Origin: Taklimakanibacter sp050246735
Lineage (GTDB): Bacteria > Pseudomonadota > Alphaproteobacteria > Rhizobiales > Aestuariivirgaceae
Length of the DNA stretch: 64,000 bases
Reading direction: 5' to 3'
Assembly (NCBI GenBank): GCA_050246735.1
Contig: JBFWVM010000014.1
Coordinates: 66,861-130,860 of the forward strand
Notes under the pieces: model-generated
Seen by the model: the letters and a program-made list of their open reading frames with translations, nothing else
Told to the model about the DNA's origin: nothing
The model's database searches: none
Shown here: positions 43,522 to 51,403 of the stretch, one piece after another
Position numbering within the stretch: position 1 is the stretch's first letter
Layout of the letters: each line of letters opens with the position of its first letter
Program-made: the position numbers and the translations under genes

Positions 43522-43567
43522 GAACAGAGCTTAACCCCAGGGGTGGGGGGCGGGCGGTCTTTCATTG

Positions 43568-44731
43568 TCAGCCGCCCAGCGGCCGGAGAAGCGAGCGCGA
43601 TATGATGTGGCGCTGGATCTCGCTGGTGCCTTCCCAGATGCGCTCGATCCTGGCGTCGCGCCAGATGCGCTCGAGCGGCAGCTCCTCCATGACGCCCATG
43701 CCGCCATGGATCTGGATCGCCTCGTCGGCGACCATGGCCAGCATCTCGGTGGCCTTGAGCTTGGCCATCGCCATGTCCATGTCCTCGACCGTGCCCTGGT
43801 CGTATTTCCAGGCGGCCTCGAGGGTGAGGAGCCAGGCGGCCTTGAGCTCGAGCGCCATGTCGGCGAGCTTGAAGGACACGCCCTGGAACTTGCCGATCTG
43901 CCGGCCGAACTGCACGCGGTCCACCGCCCACTGCCTGGCATGGTCGAGCGCGCGCTCGGCGCGGCCGATGCAGGTGGCCGCGACCTGGAGCCTGGTGGCG
44001 CCGAGCCAGGAATTGGCGACCTCGAAGCCCTTATGCACCTCGCCGAGGACGGCCGATCCGGGCACGCGGCAGTCGGTGAATTCGAGGATGCAGTTCTTGT
44101 AGCCGCGATGCGAGACGTTGCGGTAGCCGTCGCGCACCACGAAGCCCGGATGACCCTTGTCGACAAGGAAGGCGGTGATGAGCTTCTTCCTGCCGCGCGG
44201 CGTCTCTTCCTCGCCGGAGGCGGCGAAGAGGATGACGAAATCGGCGACGTCGGCGTGGCTGATGAAATGCTTGACGCCGTCGATGACGAAGTCGTCGCCC
44301 TTGCGGACGGCGGAGCACTTCATGCCGCGCACGTCGGAGCCGGCGCCGGGCTCGGTCATGGCGAGACAGTCGGCCTTCTCGCCGCGCACCGAAGGGAAGA
44401 GATATTTCTCGCGCTGTTCGCCCGCGCAGGCCATCAGGATGTTGGAGGGACGCGCCACGCAGTTCCAATGCAGCGCGTAGCTGGCGCGGCCGAGCTCGCG
44501 CTCATACATGACCCAGGTCTCAGTATCGAGGCCGGCGCCGCCGGCTTCCTCCGGCATGTTGGCGGCGTAGAGGCCGGCTGCGATCGCCTTGGCCTTGAGC
44601 TCCTGATAAAGGTCCTGGCGCAACTCGCCGGTGCGCTCGACCTCGGCCTCATGCGGGAAGAGCTCGTTCTCGACGAAATCGCGGGTCGTCTTGACGATCA
44701 TCCGCTGTTCTTCGGTGAGCGCGAAATCCAT
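43568..44731 (-). CDS. Acyl-CoA dehydrogenase, candidate gamma-butyrobetainyl-CoA dehydrogenase
   Basis: 387 aa from the ATG at 44731 (MDFALTEEQRMIVKTTRDFV), preceded by GGGAG; the longer frame lacks similarity. FAD motifs: CLAMTEPGAGSD, FISHADVADFVILFA, VQFGRQIGKFQGV, IHGGMGVMEE, and WEGTSEIQRHI with the catalytic Glu. It would oxidise a saturated acyl-CoA to the enoyl-CoA; with CaiD and the ligase beside it the natural substrate is gamma-butyrobetainyl-CoA, forming crotonobetainyl-CoA. The electron acceptor (ETF) is elsewhere. A second, broken copy of its 3' end lies downstream. Confidence 0.85.
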   Translation of the reverse strand: MDFALTEEQRMIVKTTRDFVENELFPHEAEVERTGELRQDLYQELKAKAIAAGLYAANMPEEAGGAGLDTETWVMYERELGRASYALHWNCVARPSNILMACAGEQREKYLFPSVRGEKADCLAMTEPGAGSDVRGMKCSAVRKGDDFVIDGVKHFISHADVADFVILFAASGEEETPRGRKKLITAFLVDKGHPGFVVRDGYRNVSHRGYKNCILEFTDCRVPGSAVLGEVHKGFEVANSWLGATRLQVAATCIGRAERALDHARQWAVDRVQFGRQIGKFQGVSFKLADMALELKAAWLLTLEAAWKYDQGTVEDMDMAMAKLKATEMLAMVADEAIQIHGGMGVMEELPLERIWRDARIERIWEGTSEIQRHIISRSLLRPLGG

Positions 44732-44736
44732 GAGCG

Positions 44737-45507
44737 TCAGCTCCCGATATGGAAGGTTTCGGAATGGCCGTCGACGGCGATGGCCTGTCCGGTCACCATC
44801 CGGGCGGCGGGCGAGGCGAGGAACAGGCACATGTCGGCGATCTCCTCCGGCTTCACGAAGCGCTTGATCGACTGCGCCTCTACATATTCCTTGTAGACGA
44901 CGTCGGCGGCGACGCCGCGGCTCTCGGCCTCGGCCTTCATCACGCGCTCCATGCGCGGGCCCTCGACGGAGCCCGGACAGATGGCGTTGGCGCGCACGTC
45001 ATAGGGGCCGAGCTCGACCGCCAGCGACTTGGTGAAGCCGATCACCGCCCATTTGGCGGCGGCATAGGGCGAGCGCAGGCCGTAGCCGAAGAGCCCCGCG
45101 GTCGAGGAGATGTTGATGATGCTGCCCGACCTCTGGTCCTTCATGATCGGCGCGGCGCGGCGCGCGCACAGGAACTGCGCGTCGAGGCAGACGCTCAGGC
45201 ATTCGCGCCAGTCGTCGAGCGTGAGCTCCTCGACATAGCCGGTCGGCCCCTTGACGCCGGCATTGTTGACGAGAACGTCGAGGCCGTCGAGATCGTCCAT
45301 GGCGTCGTCGAACCATTGATCGACCGCTTCCTCGTCCGTCACGTCGAGATGGGTGGCGGCGATCTGCGGGTATTTCTCGGTGGCCTCGCCCAAGGCGCGC
45401 TCGTCGACGTCGCAGACATGCACCCTGGCGCCGCCGTCGGCGAAGGCCCTGGCGATGGCCCAGCCGATCCCCGAGCCGCCCGCCGTGATCATGACACGCT
45501 GAAGCAT
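44737..45507 (-). CDS. SDR family oxidoreductase
   Basis: 256 aa. NAD-binding GGSGIGWAIARAF, NNAGVKGPTG, catalytic Ser in IINISSTAG and Y-x3-K in SPYAAAKWAV, so active. It uses NAD (Asp in VCDVDERAL). It lies 5 nt before the dehydrogenase and 21 nt after the carnitine dehydrogenase fusion. In this operon it may oxidise a hydroxy intermediate or the D isomer of carnitine. Exact substrate unknown. Confidence 0.88.
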   Translation of the reverse strand: MLQRVMITAGGSGIGWAIARAFADGGARVHVCDVDERALGEATEKYPQIAATHLDVTDEEAVDQWFDDAMDDLDGLDVLVNNAGVKGPTGYVEELTLDDWRECLSVCLDAQFLCARRAAPIMKDQRSGSIINISSTAGLFGYGLRSPYAAAKWAVIGFTKSLAVELGPYDVRANAICPGSVEGPRMERVMKAEAESRGVAADVVYKEYVEAQSIKRFVKPEEIADMCLFLASPAARMVTGQAIAVDGHSETFHIGS

Positions 45508-45528
45508 GAGTTCCTCCCAGGTTCGAAA

Positions 45529-47055
45529 TCAGCGTCGAGTTTTCTTCTTCGCAGCCGCCGTCCCGGCCGCCGGCTTCGCGTCCTTCCGGGGCACGCTCAT
45601 GACGTGTCCCAGCCCGGCCGGCTTTTCGAGCTTCGCGTGGGCGGCCGCGACCGCCGACAGGGCTTCGAAGACATCGGCCCGCATGGGCGTCACCTTCGAG
45701 GCCTTCTGGTCGACATGGAGCTGCATCGTCTCGTTGGTGGCGACCAGCTCGCCGGTCCTGCCATGCAGCATGCGATGGAAGAGGTGCATGCGCTTCTCGT
45801 CGCATCCGACGACCTGCGTCTCGATGGCGAAGGTTTCGCCCGCCTTCATCTCGCGGTGGTAATTGAGATGGGTCTCGGCGGTGAAGAAGGTGAGGCCGGA
45901 GGCGCGGTAGGCCTCGTCGTCGCCGATATAGCGGAAGAAGGCGTCGAGGCCGTCGCCGAAGGCCACGAGATAGAACGCATCCTGCATGTGGTTGTTGTAG
46001 TCGACCCAGGAGGTCATGACGGTGCCGTGATGGAGGGCGATCGGACCTTCTATCCTCGCTCCGCGCTTCCAGCGCTTCAGCGCCGCGAGGCGGCGTTCCT
46101 CCTCGCGCGCCAGCACGAGCCCGGCGCCGACCTTGTGCTGCTTGAACAGATGCATCATGTCGACGAGCACGTCGTTGCGCCGGGCTTCGATCTCGGCGAC
46201 CGTCGAACCGTGCGCCTGGGCCTCGCAGCCCTCGACCAGACGTTTCTCGAGCGCGGCGTTCCATTCGGGAAAGCGCAGGTCGGTCCAGGGCAGCTCGAGC
46301 GTGGGGTCGAACTGCTTGATGAAGGCGCGCATGCCGCCGGGGCCGCCGGCCGCGTGGTAGGTGAGGAAGGACCCCATGAAGGCCCAGCGCATGCCGGCCG
46401 AATAGACGATGGAGTCGTCGATATCGGCGGTGGTGCCGATGTCCTTGTCGAGGATATGCAGGGCCTCGCGCCACAGGGCTTCCTGGAGACGGTCGCAGAT
46501 ATAGCCGTCGATCTCCTTCCTGAGGCGCAGGACATGCATGCCGATGGCCTCGAAATAGCGGCCGGCGCGGTCCATCGCTTCCGCAGACGTCCTGTCGCCG
46601 GGGACCGTCTCGACCAAAGGCAGCAGATAGACCGGGTTGAAGGGATGGCCGATGATCACGCGCTCGGGGTGAGCGCATCCCGATTGCAGCCGGGACGGGA
46701 GGAAGCCCGACGAAGACGAGGCGATGACGACGTCGGGCCGCGCATGAGCGTCGAGCTCCCTGAACAGCCCGATCTTCAGCTCCTCGCGCTCGGGGGCGGC
46801 TTCATGGATGAAGTCGGCCCTCGAGGCCATCTCCTCGAGATCCGTGGTGAAACTGAGCTTGCCCTTCTTCGCCTTAGGAGCATTGAGCAGGCGGATCATG
46901 GAGGGCCAGGCGACATCGATGGCGGCCTCGAGCCTGGCCTCTGCGGCCGGCGCGACGTCATAGGCGACGACGTCATAGCCCCGCACGAGGAGCCGGGCGG
47001 CCCAGCCCGCGCCAATGAGACCGGTTCCGGCAATACCGACGGTCCTGATCGACAT
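45529..47055 (-). CDS. lcdH: L-carnitine 3-dehydrogenase fused to a thioesterase
   Basis: 508 aa from the ATG at 47055, with GGGAGG upstream. Residues 1-320 are a 3-hydroxyacyl-CoA-dehydrogenase fold: NAD site GIAGTGLIGAGWA, then SSSSGFLPSRLQ and GHPFNPVYLLPLVE with the catalytic His, as in carnitine dehydrogenases. Residues about 335-470 are a hotdog thioesterase (WVDYNNHMQDAFYLVAFGDGLD), and a Lys/Ala-rich tail ends the protein. Such fusions are known from rhizobia: the first half makes 3-dehydrocarnitine, the second hydrolyses betainyl-CoA. The cleavage enzyme gene is 17 nt upstream. Confidence 0.9.
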   Translation of the reverse strand: MSIRTVGIAGTGLIGAGWAARLLVRGYDVVAYDVAPAAEARLEAAIDVAWPSMIRLLNAPKAKKGKLSFTTDLEEMASRADFIHEAAPEREELKIGLFRELDAHARPDVVIASSSSGFLPSRLQSGCAHPERVIIGHPFNPVYLLPLVETVPGDRTSAEAMDRAGRYFEAIGMHVLRLRKEIDGYICDRLQEALWREALHILDKDIGTTADIDDSIVYSAGMRWAFMGSFLTYHAAGGPGGMRAFIKQFDPTLELPWTDLRFPEWNAALEKRLVEGCEAQAHGSTVAEIEARRNDVLVDMMHLFKQHKVGAGLVLAREEERRLAALKRWKRGARIEGPIALHHGTVMTSWVDYNNHMQDAFYLVAFGDGLDAFFRYIGDDEAYRASGLTFFTAETHLNYHREMKAGETFAIETQVVGCDEKRMHLFHRMLHGRTGELVATNETMQLHVDQKASKVTPMRADVFEALSAVAAAHAKLEKPAGLGHVMSVPRKDAKPAAGTAAAKKKTRR

Positions 47056-47072
47056 GGTTCCCTCCCGCTCTC

Positions 47073-47963
47073 TCAGCGCTTCCTGAGCTTCAGGATGTCG
47101 CGGGCCTCGTCGGGGCTCGCCACCTTGGAGCCCAGCACCTCGATGATCCTGACGGCGCGCTCGGTGAGGGTGCCGTTCGAGGCATAGACGCCCTTCTCCA
47201 GATAGAGATTGTCCTCGAGGCCGACGCGGACATGGCCGCCCAGGAGGATGGCCTGGGCCACCATGGGGAACTGGTTGCGGGCGATGCCGAAGGCGGCCCA
47301 GACGGCGTTCCCGGGCAGCTCGCCCACCTGATAGGCCATGGTCCGGGTGTTGACCGGCGCACCCCAGGGAATGCCGAGGCAGAGCTGGAAAAGCGGCGGG
47401 TCGTCGATCAAGCCTTCGGCCACGAGCTGCTTGGCGAACCACAGATTGCCGGAATCGAAGATCTCCATCTCGGGCTTGACGCCATAGGACTGGATGAGCT
47501 TCGCCTGCTCGCGCAATTGCGCCGGCGTCTGCACCACGATGGTGTTGCCGTCGCCGAAATTGAGCGTGCCGCAATCGAGGGTGCAGATCTCGGGACGCAG
47601 CTCCTTCACGTGGAGGAGGCGCTCGGCCGGGCCGACGAGATCGGTATTGGCCTCGTTGAACCTGCGCGGCGTCTCGCCCGCGCCGATCTCGACGTCTCCG
47701 CCCATGCCGGCGGTCAGGTTGACGATCACCGACTTGTTCCTGGCGCGGATGCGCTCGACCACCTCGGCGTAGAGCTCGACGTTGCGCGCGCCCTTGCCGG
47801 TCTCGGGATTGCGCACGTGGCAATGGACCACGGCCGCGCCGGCATCGGCCGCCTCGAGCGCCGCATTGGCGATCTGCTCGGGGGTGACCGGAATGGCCGG
47901 ATGCTTGCCGACCGTGTCGCCGGCGCCGGTCACGGCGCAAGTGATGATGACCTTCGGGTTCAT
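47073..47963 (-). CDS. BKACE family 3-keto acid cleavage enzyme (3-dehydrocarnitine cleaving)
   Basis: 296 aa (DUF849). Begins MNPKVIITCAVTGAGDTVG. Zinc ligands in VVHCHVRNPETGKGARN (HxH), then VNLTAGMGGDV and GTLNFGDGNTIVV. BKACE enzymes join a beta-keto acid with acetyl-CoA to give a new CoA ester and acetoacetate. Next to a carnitine dehydrogenase-thioesterase fusion, the substrate should be 3-dehydrocarnitine, giving betainyl-CoA and acetoacetate. It is the first gene of the operon and divergent from a CdhR-type regulator. Confidence 0.92.
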   Translation of the reverse strand: MNPKVIITCAVTGAGDTVGKHPAIPVTPEQIANAALEAADAGAAVVHCHVRNPETGKGARNVELYAEVVERIRARNKSVIVNLTAGMGGDVEIGAGETPRRFNEANTDLVGPAERLLHVKELRPEICTLDCGTLNFGDGNTIVVQTPAQLREQAKLIQSYGVKPEMEIFDSGNLWFAKQLVAEGLIDDPPLFQLCLGIPWGAPVNTRTMAYQVGELPGNAVWAAFGIARNQFPMVAQAILLGGHVRVGLEDNLYLEKGVYASNGTLTERAVRIIEVLGSKVASPDEARDILKLRKR

Positions 47964-48018
47964 TCTGCTCCTCCCAGGAAATGGCGGCTGCAGCCTAGGG
48001 CCGGGCCTGTCCTCATAT

Positions 48019-48053
48019 TTGACTTTTTTCGCTATATAATTGATATTTATCGC
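48019..48053. promoter_or_regulatory. A+T-rich divergent promoter region with a near-palindrome
   Basis: The 93-bp gap between the BKACE gene and the regulator has an A+T-rich core. It contains TTGACT (48019-48024) and, further on, ATATAATTGATAT (48034-48046), an imperfect palindrome with one mismatch. No sigma-70 pair at a normal spacing is clear. The region must hold both promoters. Confidence 0.35.
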
Positions 48054-48056
48054 CGC

Positions 48057-48998
48057 ATGCGCCGCGACATCGCCTTTCTCCTCATTCCCCGGTTTTCGAT
48101 GATCGCGCTGTTCTCGGCGCTCGAGCCCTTGCGCGTCGCCAACCGCTTCGCCGGCGAGGTGTTTTCCTGGCGCTTCGTCTCGATGGACGGCGAAGCGGTC
48201 ACGGCCTCGAACGGCATACCGGTCTCGGTCAGCGCCGGCCTCGATGCGATCGGCCGGCCGGACGCGGCCATCGCCTGCGCCTCCTATGACCAGGACGCCG
48301 GCATGACGCGCCCCGTCTTCAACGAACTGCGCCGGCTCGCCCGCAACGGCACGCTCCTGGGCGGCGTCGACACCGGCGCCTTCCTGCTCGCGGGAGCCGG
48401 CGTGCTGGACGGCTACCGCGCCACGGCGCATTGGGAAACCCTGCCGGCCTTCCGCGAGAGCTATTCTTCGATCGACGTGGCCGAGACGACCTATGTCATC
48501 GACCGCGGACGCATGACGGCATCGGGCGGCGCGGCCCCCCTCGACATGATGCTCGACTGGCTGGGAGCCATCGAAAGCGAGCCGCTGGCGCAGAAAGTGG
48601 CGGACACGCTGGTGCATACAAGGCATCTCAACCATCCGGGCGAAGCGCGCGTGCCGGCAGGCTCGCGCTACGGGATCGCCGACATGCGGCTCGTCAGGGC
48701 CGTCAGGCTGATGGAGGAGCATGTCGAGGACAAGCTCACCCTCGAGGACGTCGCCCGGTCGGTCGAGATTTCCGGCCGCCAGCTCGAGCGCCTGTTCCAT
48801 CGGCATCTGCAGGCGACGCCGGTCGGCTTCTATCGGCAATTGCGCCTCGAGCGCGCCCATCGGCTGCTCGCCTATTCGCGCCTCGCCGTGCGCGACGTGG
48901 CGCTCGCCACCGGATTCTCGACGCTGGCCGAGTTCTCGCGCGCCTTCAAGGCGCGCTACGGACGGCCGCCCAGCCATGCGCGGCGGCTGGTTTCATGA
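48057..48998 (+). CDS. GlxA/CdhR-type AraC regulator of the carnitine operon
   Basis: 313 aa from the ATG at 48057. N-terminal DJ-1/PfpI-like sensor (ALFSALEPLRVANRFAG, TLLGGVDTGAFLLAGAGVLDG) and C-terminal AraC HTH (LTLEDVARSVEISGRQLERLFHRHL, VRDVALATGFSTLAEFSRAFKARYG). Divergent from the carnitine operon, matching CdhR, the carnitine activator of Pseudomonas. It is clearly related to the regulator at 32906. The 3' end overlaps the convergent DUF2585 gene by 6 nt. Confidence 0.9.
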   Translation: MRRDIAFLLIPRFSMIALFSALEPLRVANRFAGEVFSWRFVSMDGEAVTASNGIPVSVSAGLDAIGRPDAAIACASYDQDAGMTRPVFNELRRLARNGTLLGGVDTGAFLLAGAGVLDGYRATAHWETLPAFRESYSSIDVAETTYVIDRGRMTASGGAAPLDMMLDWLGAIESEPLAQKVADTLVHTRHLNHPGEARVPAGSRYGIADMRLVRAVRLMEEHVEDKLTLEDVARSVEISGRQLERLFHRHLQATPVGFYRQLRLERAHRLLAYSRLAVRDVALATGFSTLAEFSRAFKARYGRPPSHARRLVS

Positions 48999-49592
48999 AG
49001 CGCCGGACAGGGCTCCCTGCCAGTCCTTGATGGCATCGAGCGGCCACAGGAGCATGATGACGTTCAGCGTGAGATTGTCGCGGATCATGAAGCCGGTGAA
49101 CAGCTCGAGGCCGATCGCCAGCGCCACGGTGGCCCTGACCGGCGCCTTCGCGGCGATGAAGAAGCCGGCCACCATCGCCAGGATGTCGCAGACCGAATTG
49201 ACGACGCTGTCGCCATAGTAGTCGAGCGAGATCGTCGCCTCGCGATAGCGCCCGATGATGAAATCGGTGTTCTCGAAGACCTCCCAGGCGCCTTCGACGA
49301 GGATGGCGAGGCACAATCTGAAGCCCGGCGGCCAGCGCCGGCCGACGAGCCACAGGAGCCCGTAGAAGACGAAGCCGTGGATGAGGTGGGACGGCGTGTA
49401 CCAGTCGGTGAGATGCTGGGAATTCTCCGAGCTCATCACCACGCCGTGCCAGAGCTTGACATAGCCGCATTTGCAGATGGGCTCGCGGCCCATGGCGAGC
49501 AGGATCGCCGCCACGGCCGCGACCAAAGCGCCCGCCGTCAGCCAGAAAAGAGCCTGGCGGCGGGCAGGGGTGAGCGACGCCGTGTCGGTCAT
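48993..49592 (-). CDS. DUF2585 (UPF0314) membrane protein
   Basis: 199 aa from the ATG at 49592. About five membrane helices. Signature segments: CKCGYVKLWHGVV, HLTDWYTPSHLIHGFVFYG, and ENTDFIIGRYREATISLDYYGDSVVNSVCD. The family is restricted mainly to alphaproteobacteria and has no known function. It lies alone; the 258 nt upstream holds palindromic repeats and no gene. Confidence 0.85.
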   Translation of the reverse strand: MTDTASLTPARRQALFWLTAGALVAAVAAILLAMGREPICKCGYVKLWHGVVMSSENSQHLTDWYTPSHLIHGFVFYGLLWLVGRRWPPGFRLCLAILVEGAWEVFENTDFIIGRYREATISLDYYGDSVVNSVCDILAMVAGFFIAAKAPVRATVALAIGLELFTGFMIRDNLTLNVIMLLWPLDAIKDWQGALSGAS

Positions 49593-49702
49593 GCCGGCAA
49601 GCGGCCTGTTCTTCCGGTCATGCGCCGCATAATGCCTGATTCGGGACGATGCAGGATGCCGGCGGGAACAGCGATGCGGCCGCAAGGCTTCCGGCCGCGT
49701 CG

Positions 49703-49781
49703 CTTGGAGCAAATCCCGCCAAAGGCCTGCCCCGGACCCGATCCGGGGTTGAAGACTTTGGCGATGAGGATTTGCTCCAAG
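49703..49781. repeat. Interrupted inverted repeat (long stem-loop)
   Basis: CTTGGAGCAAATCC (49703-49716) followed by CGCCAAAG pairs with CTTTGGCG and GGATTTGCTCCAAG (49768-49781); the right arm has four extra bases. The middle carries CCCCGGACCCGATCCGGGG, itself a palindrome. This is a typical composite extragenic element of Hyphomicrobiales. Confidence 0.7.
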
Positions 49782-49783
49782 AT

Positions 49784-49837
49784 ATTGATTTGACGCGAAT
49801 CCTTTTCGGCGAAGCGATTCCACTTCGCCGGGATGCG
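49784..49837. repeat. Probable rhizobial RPE/RIME-like palindrome
   Basis: CGGCGAAG (49807-49814) pairs with CTTCGCCG (49823-49830), preceded by TTGATTTGACGC. The overall order resembles the well-known rhizobial intergenic palindrome that reads TTTGACGC... followed by a hairpin. Assignment from memory of the pattern. Confidence 0.5.
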
Positions 49838-49850
49838 CGCCAGGCAACCG

Positions 49851-50105
49851 TCAGTCGCGCCTGGGCAAGGCCTTGAAGACCGTCCAGCCCGCGGGATTGG
49901 CGTCGGGCCTGAAGCTCCCGGCCGGAGCGGCGTTCGCCAATTTCATGCCCTGGGCAACCTTGGCCGTGACGATGTCGTATGCGGGCACATATTGATGCGC
50001 CGCCTTGGGCGCCATGCCGGGACTGACCTTTGCCGCCGGCTCGGCGGCCGCCGCCTGGGCAGCGAGACCCAGGGTCAAAGCGGCGATGATCGAAAGTGAC
50101 TTCAT
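49851..50105 (-). CDS. Small secreted protein of unknown function
   Basis: 84 aa from the ATG at 50105. Signal peptide 1-21 (MKSLSIIAALTLGLAAQAAA). The mature part is Ala/Pro-rich (AAKVSPGMAPKAAHQYVPAYDI) with no cysteine and no family recognised. The upstream frame to 50156 adds no signal. Codon use looks like the host. Confidence 0.6.
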   Translation of the reverse strand: MKSLSIIAALTLGLAAQAAAAEPAAKVSPGMAPKAAHQYVPAYDIVTAKVAQGMKLANAAPAGSFRPDANPAGWTVFKALPRRD

Positions 50106-50300
50106 GGACAGAGCTCCGGTTGGTGGATCGGTATGTGCCTCAACGGTGCCGATCATGCCGTTCCCGGCCTGAATCGTCCTTGAAGCGCCCGTTCATTCTC
50201 AATTCAATCTGTTGGCCGGATCATGGCGGACGAGGGCAAGACCCCCAGAGTGCCATTCCTCACCGCCGTTGTCTGTTCTAGTTGACGAAATGTCTCCCAT

Positions 50301-50951
50301 ATGCGACAAGAAGTGGTGCAATTCATCAAGACAACGGCTTTCATCGAGTGGGTCGAAAATCTGAAGGATCATAAAGGCCGTATCGTGATCCTCGCTCGTC
50401 TCGAAAGGTTCGAGGCTACAGGCAATCCGGGCGACGCCAAACCGGTTGGCGGCTCGGTAAGCGAAATGCGAATTCATTTCGGCCCTGGCTATCGGGTCTA
50501 TTTTGCGACCTTCGAGGAGGCAGAAATGAAAAGAATGAAAAATAAGTACGACGAGGTTCAGTTCAGTCCCTACGACACGGCGGAGTTTCTGCACACTCCT
50601 CAAGATATCGCCGATTTCCTCGAGGCGATCTTCGAGAGCTATGGCGACGAGCCCAAGACCATCATCAAGGCACTCGGCACGGCCGCCCGCGCCAGAGGCA
50701 TGCAGAAGGTCGCCGACGAAACCGGACTTCAGCGCCAGGGTCTCTACAAAAGCCTGTCGGCGGACGGCAATCCAAGCTTTGAGACCGTCCTCAAGGTCAT
50801 GAATGCCGTCGGCGTCGAGCTCAGGCCCAAAGCCGTAACAAGATCGCGTGCGCGAGGAAGAGGCGGCCGCACAAAATCCTCCGGACGGTCCTCGATGGGC
50901 AAACCCGCCCATGACGATACCCTGCCGAGATCTTCCCGAAAGCGGGCCTGA
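50301..50951 (+). CDS. Natural fusion of a truncated HigB-like toxin to its antitoxin
   Basis: 216 aa. Residues 1-74 match the addiction-module killer (RelE/ParE, HigB-like) family: FIEWVENLKDHKGRIVILARLERFE, GNPGDAKPVGGSVSEMRIHFGPGYRVYF. The usual toxin C-terminus (LLCGGDK region) is absent. The frame continues into a full antidote protein from M76: LHTPQDIADFLEAIFE, the HTH KALGTAARARGMQKVADETGLQRQGLYKSL, and SFETVLKVMNAVGVEL, then a basic Arg/Ser/Gly tail. GAGGAGG (50514-50520) sits five bases before that internal ATG (50526), so the antitoxin may also be made alone. The toxin part is probably inactive. Confidence 0.8.
   Translation: MRQEVVQFIKTTAFIEWVENLKDHKGRIVILARLERFEATGNPGDAKPVGGSVSEMRIHFGPGYRVYFATFEEAEMKRMKNKYDEVQFSPYDTAEFLHTPQDIADFLEAIFESYGDEPKTIIKALGTAARARGMQKVADETGLQRQGLYKSLSADGNPSFETVLKVMNAVGVELRPKAVTRSRARGRGGRTKSSGRSSMGKPAHDDTLPRSSRKRA
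50514..50528 (+). promoter_or_regulatory. Internal ribosome site for the antitoxin part
   Basis: GAGGAGG followed by five bases and ATG at 50526, in frame within the fused toxin-antitoxin gene. A near-perfect site, probably the original start of a separate antitoxin gene. Confidence 0.65.
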
Positions 50952-50953
50952 GC

Positions 50954-51403
50954 TCAGGCGTCGGCCGCGGGGATCTCGACCAGCCGGCAACCGATGATCT
51001 TCCAGGTGCCGTCGGGCTGGCGCTCCATCGTATAGACGGCGGTCCACGCCTTGCCGCCGAGGTCGACGATGGTGACGGTCTGGACGGGCGCCCCGCTTAT
51101 ATCCAGCCCGGCCTCGCCGAAGGAATAGGACTGCCGGCGATAGACCGGCGGATAGCCCCGCCTGACCATGGACATGAAGATCTCGGGGGTGGGAAACAGG
51201 CGCTTGATGGCGGGGGCGGCGAAAGCATAGGCAGCCGCCCCGTCATCGGCATTGAAGGCATCGAGCTGGCTCGTGATGATGCGCTGGAATTCCCGGGCCT
51301 CGGCCTCGCCGACGGCCTGGGCCGACAGGGACGCCGGCCAGGCGAGCAGGGCCAGCAGGCCCATGGCGGCAAGGGTGGCGGCAAGGGTCAGTCTGCGGGT
51401 CAT
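50954..51403 (-). CDS. Secreted DUF4864 protein
   Basis: 149 aa from the ATG at 51403. Signal peptide 1-29 (PASLSAQA). The rest, an NTF2-like fold (REFQRIITSQLDAFNADDGAAAYAFAAP, WTAVYTMERQPDGTWKIIGCRLV), matches DUF4864, a family of unknown function. It converges on the fused toxin-antitoxin gene with 2 nt between the stops. The 219 nt upstream, up to 51622, hold no gene and should contain both divergent promoters. Confidence 0.82.
   Translation of the reverse strand: MTRRLTLAATLAAMGLLALLAWPASLSAQAVGEAEAREFQRIITSQLDAFNADDGAAAYAFAAPAIKRLFPTPEIFMSMVRRGYPPVYRRQSYSFGEAGLDISGAPVQTVTIVDLGGKAWTAVYTMERQPDGTWKIIGCRLVEIPAADA

Noticed and set aside
43213..43567. Insertion sequence
   Set aside because: No transposase, terminal repeats or target duplication. 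The repeats are copies of neighbouring gene ends.
48035..48040. TATAAT as a promoter -10 box paired with TTGACT at 48019
   Set aside because: Spacing is only 10 bases, far from the normal 16-18, so the pair cannot act together.
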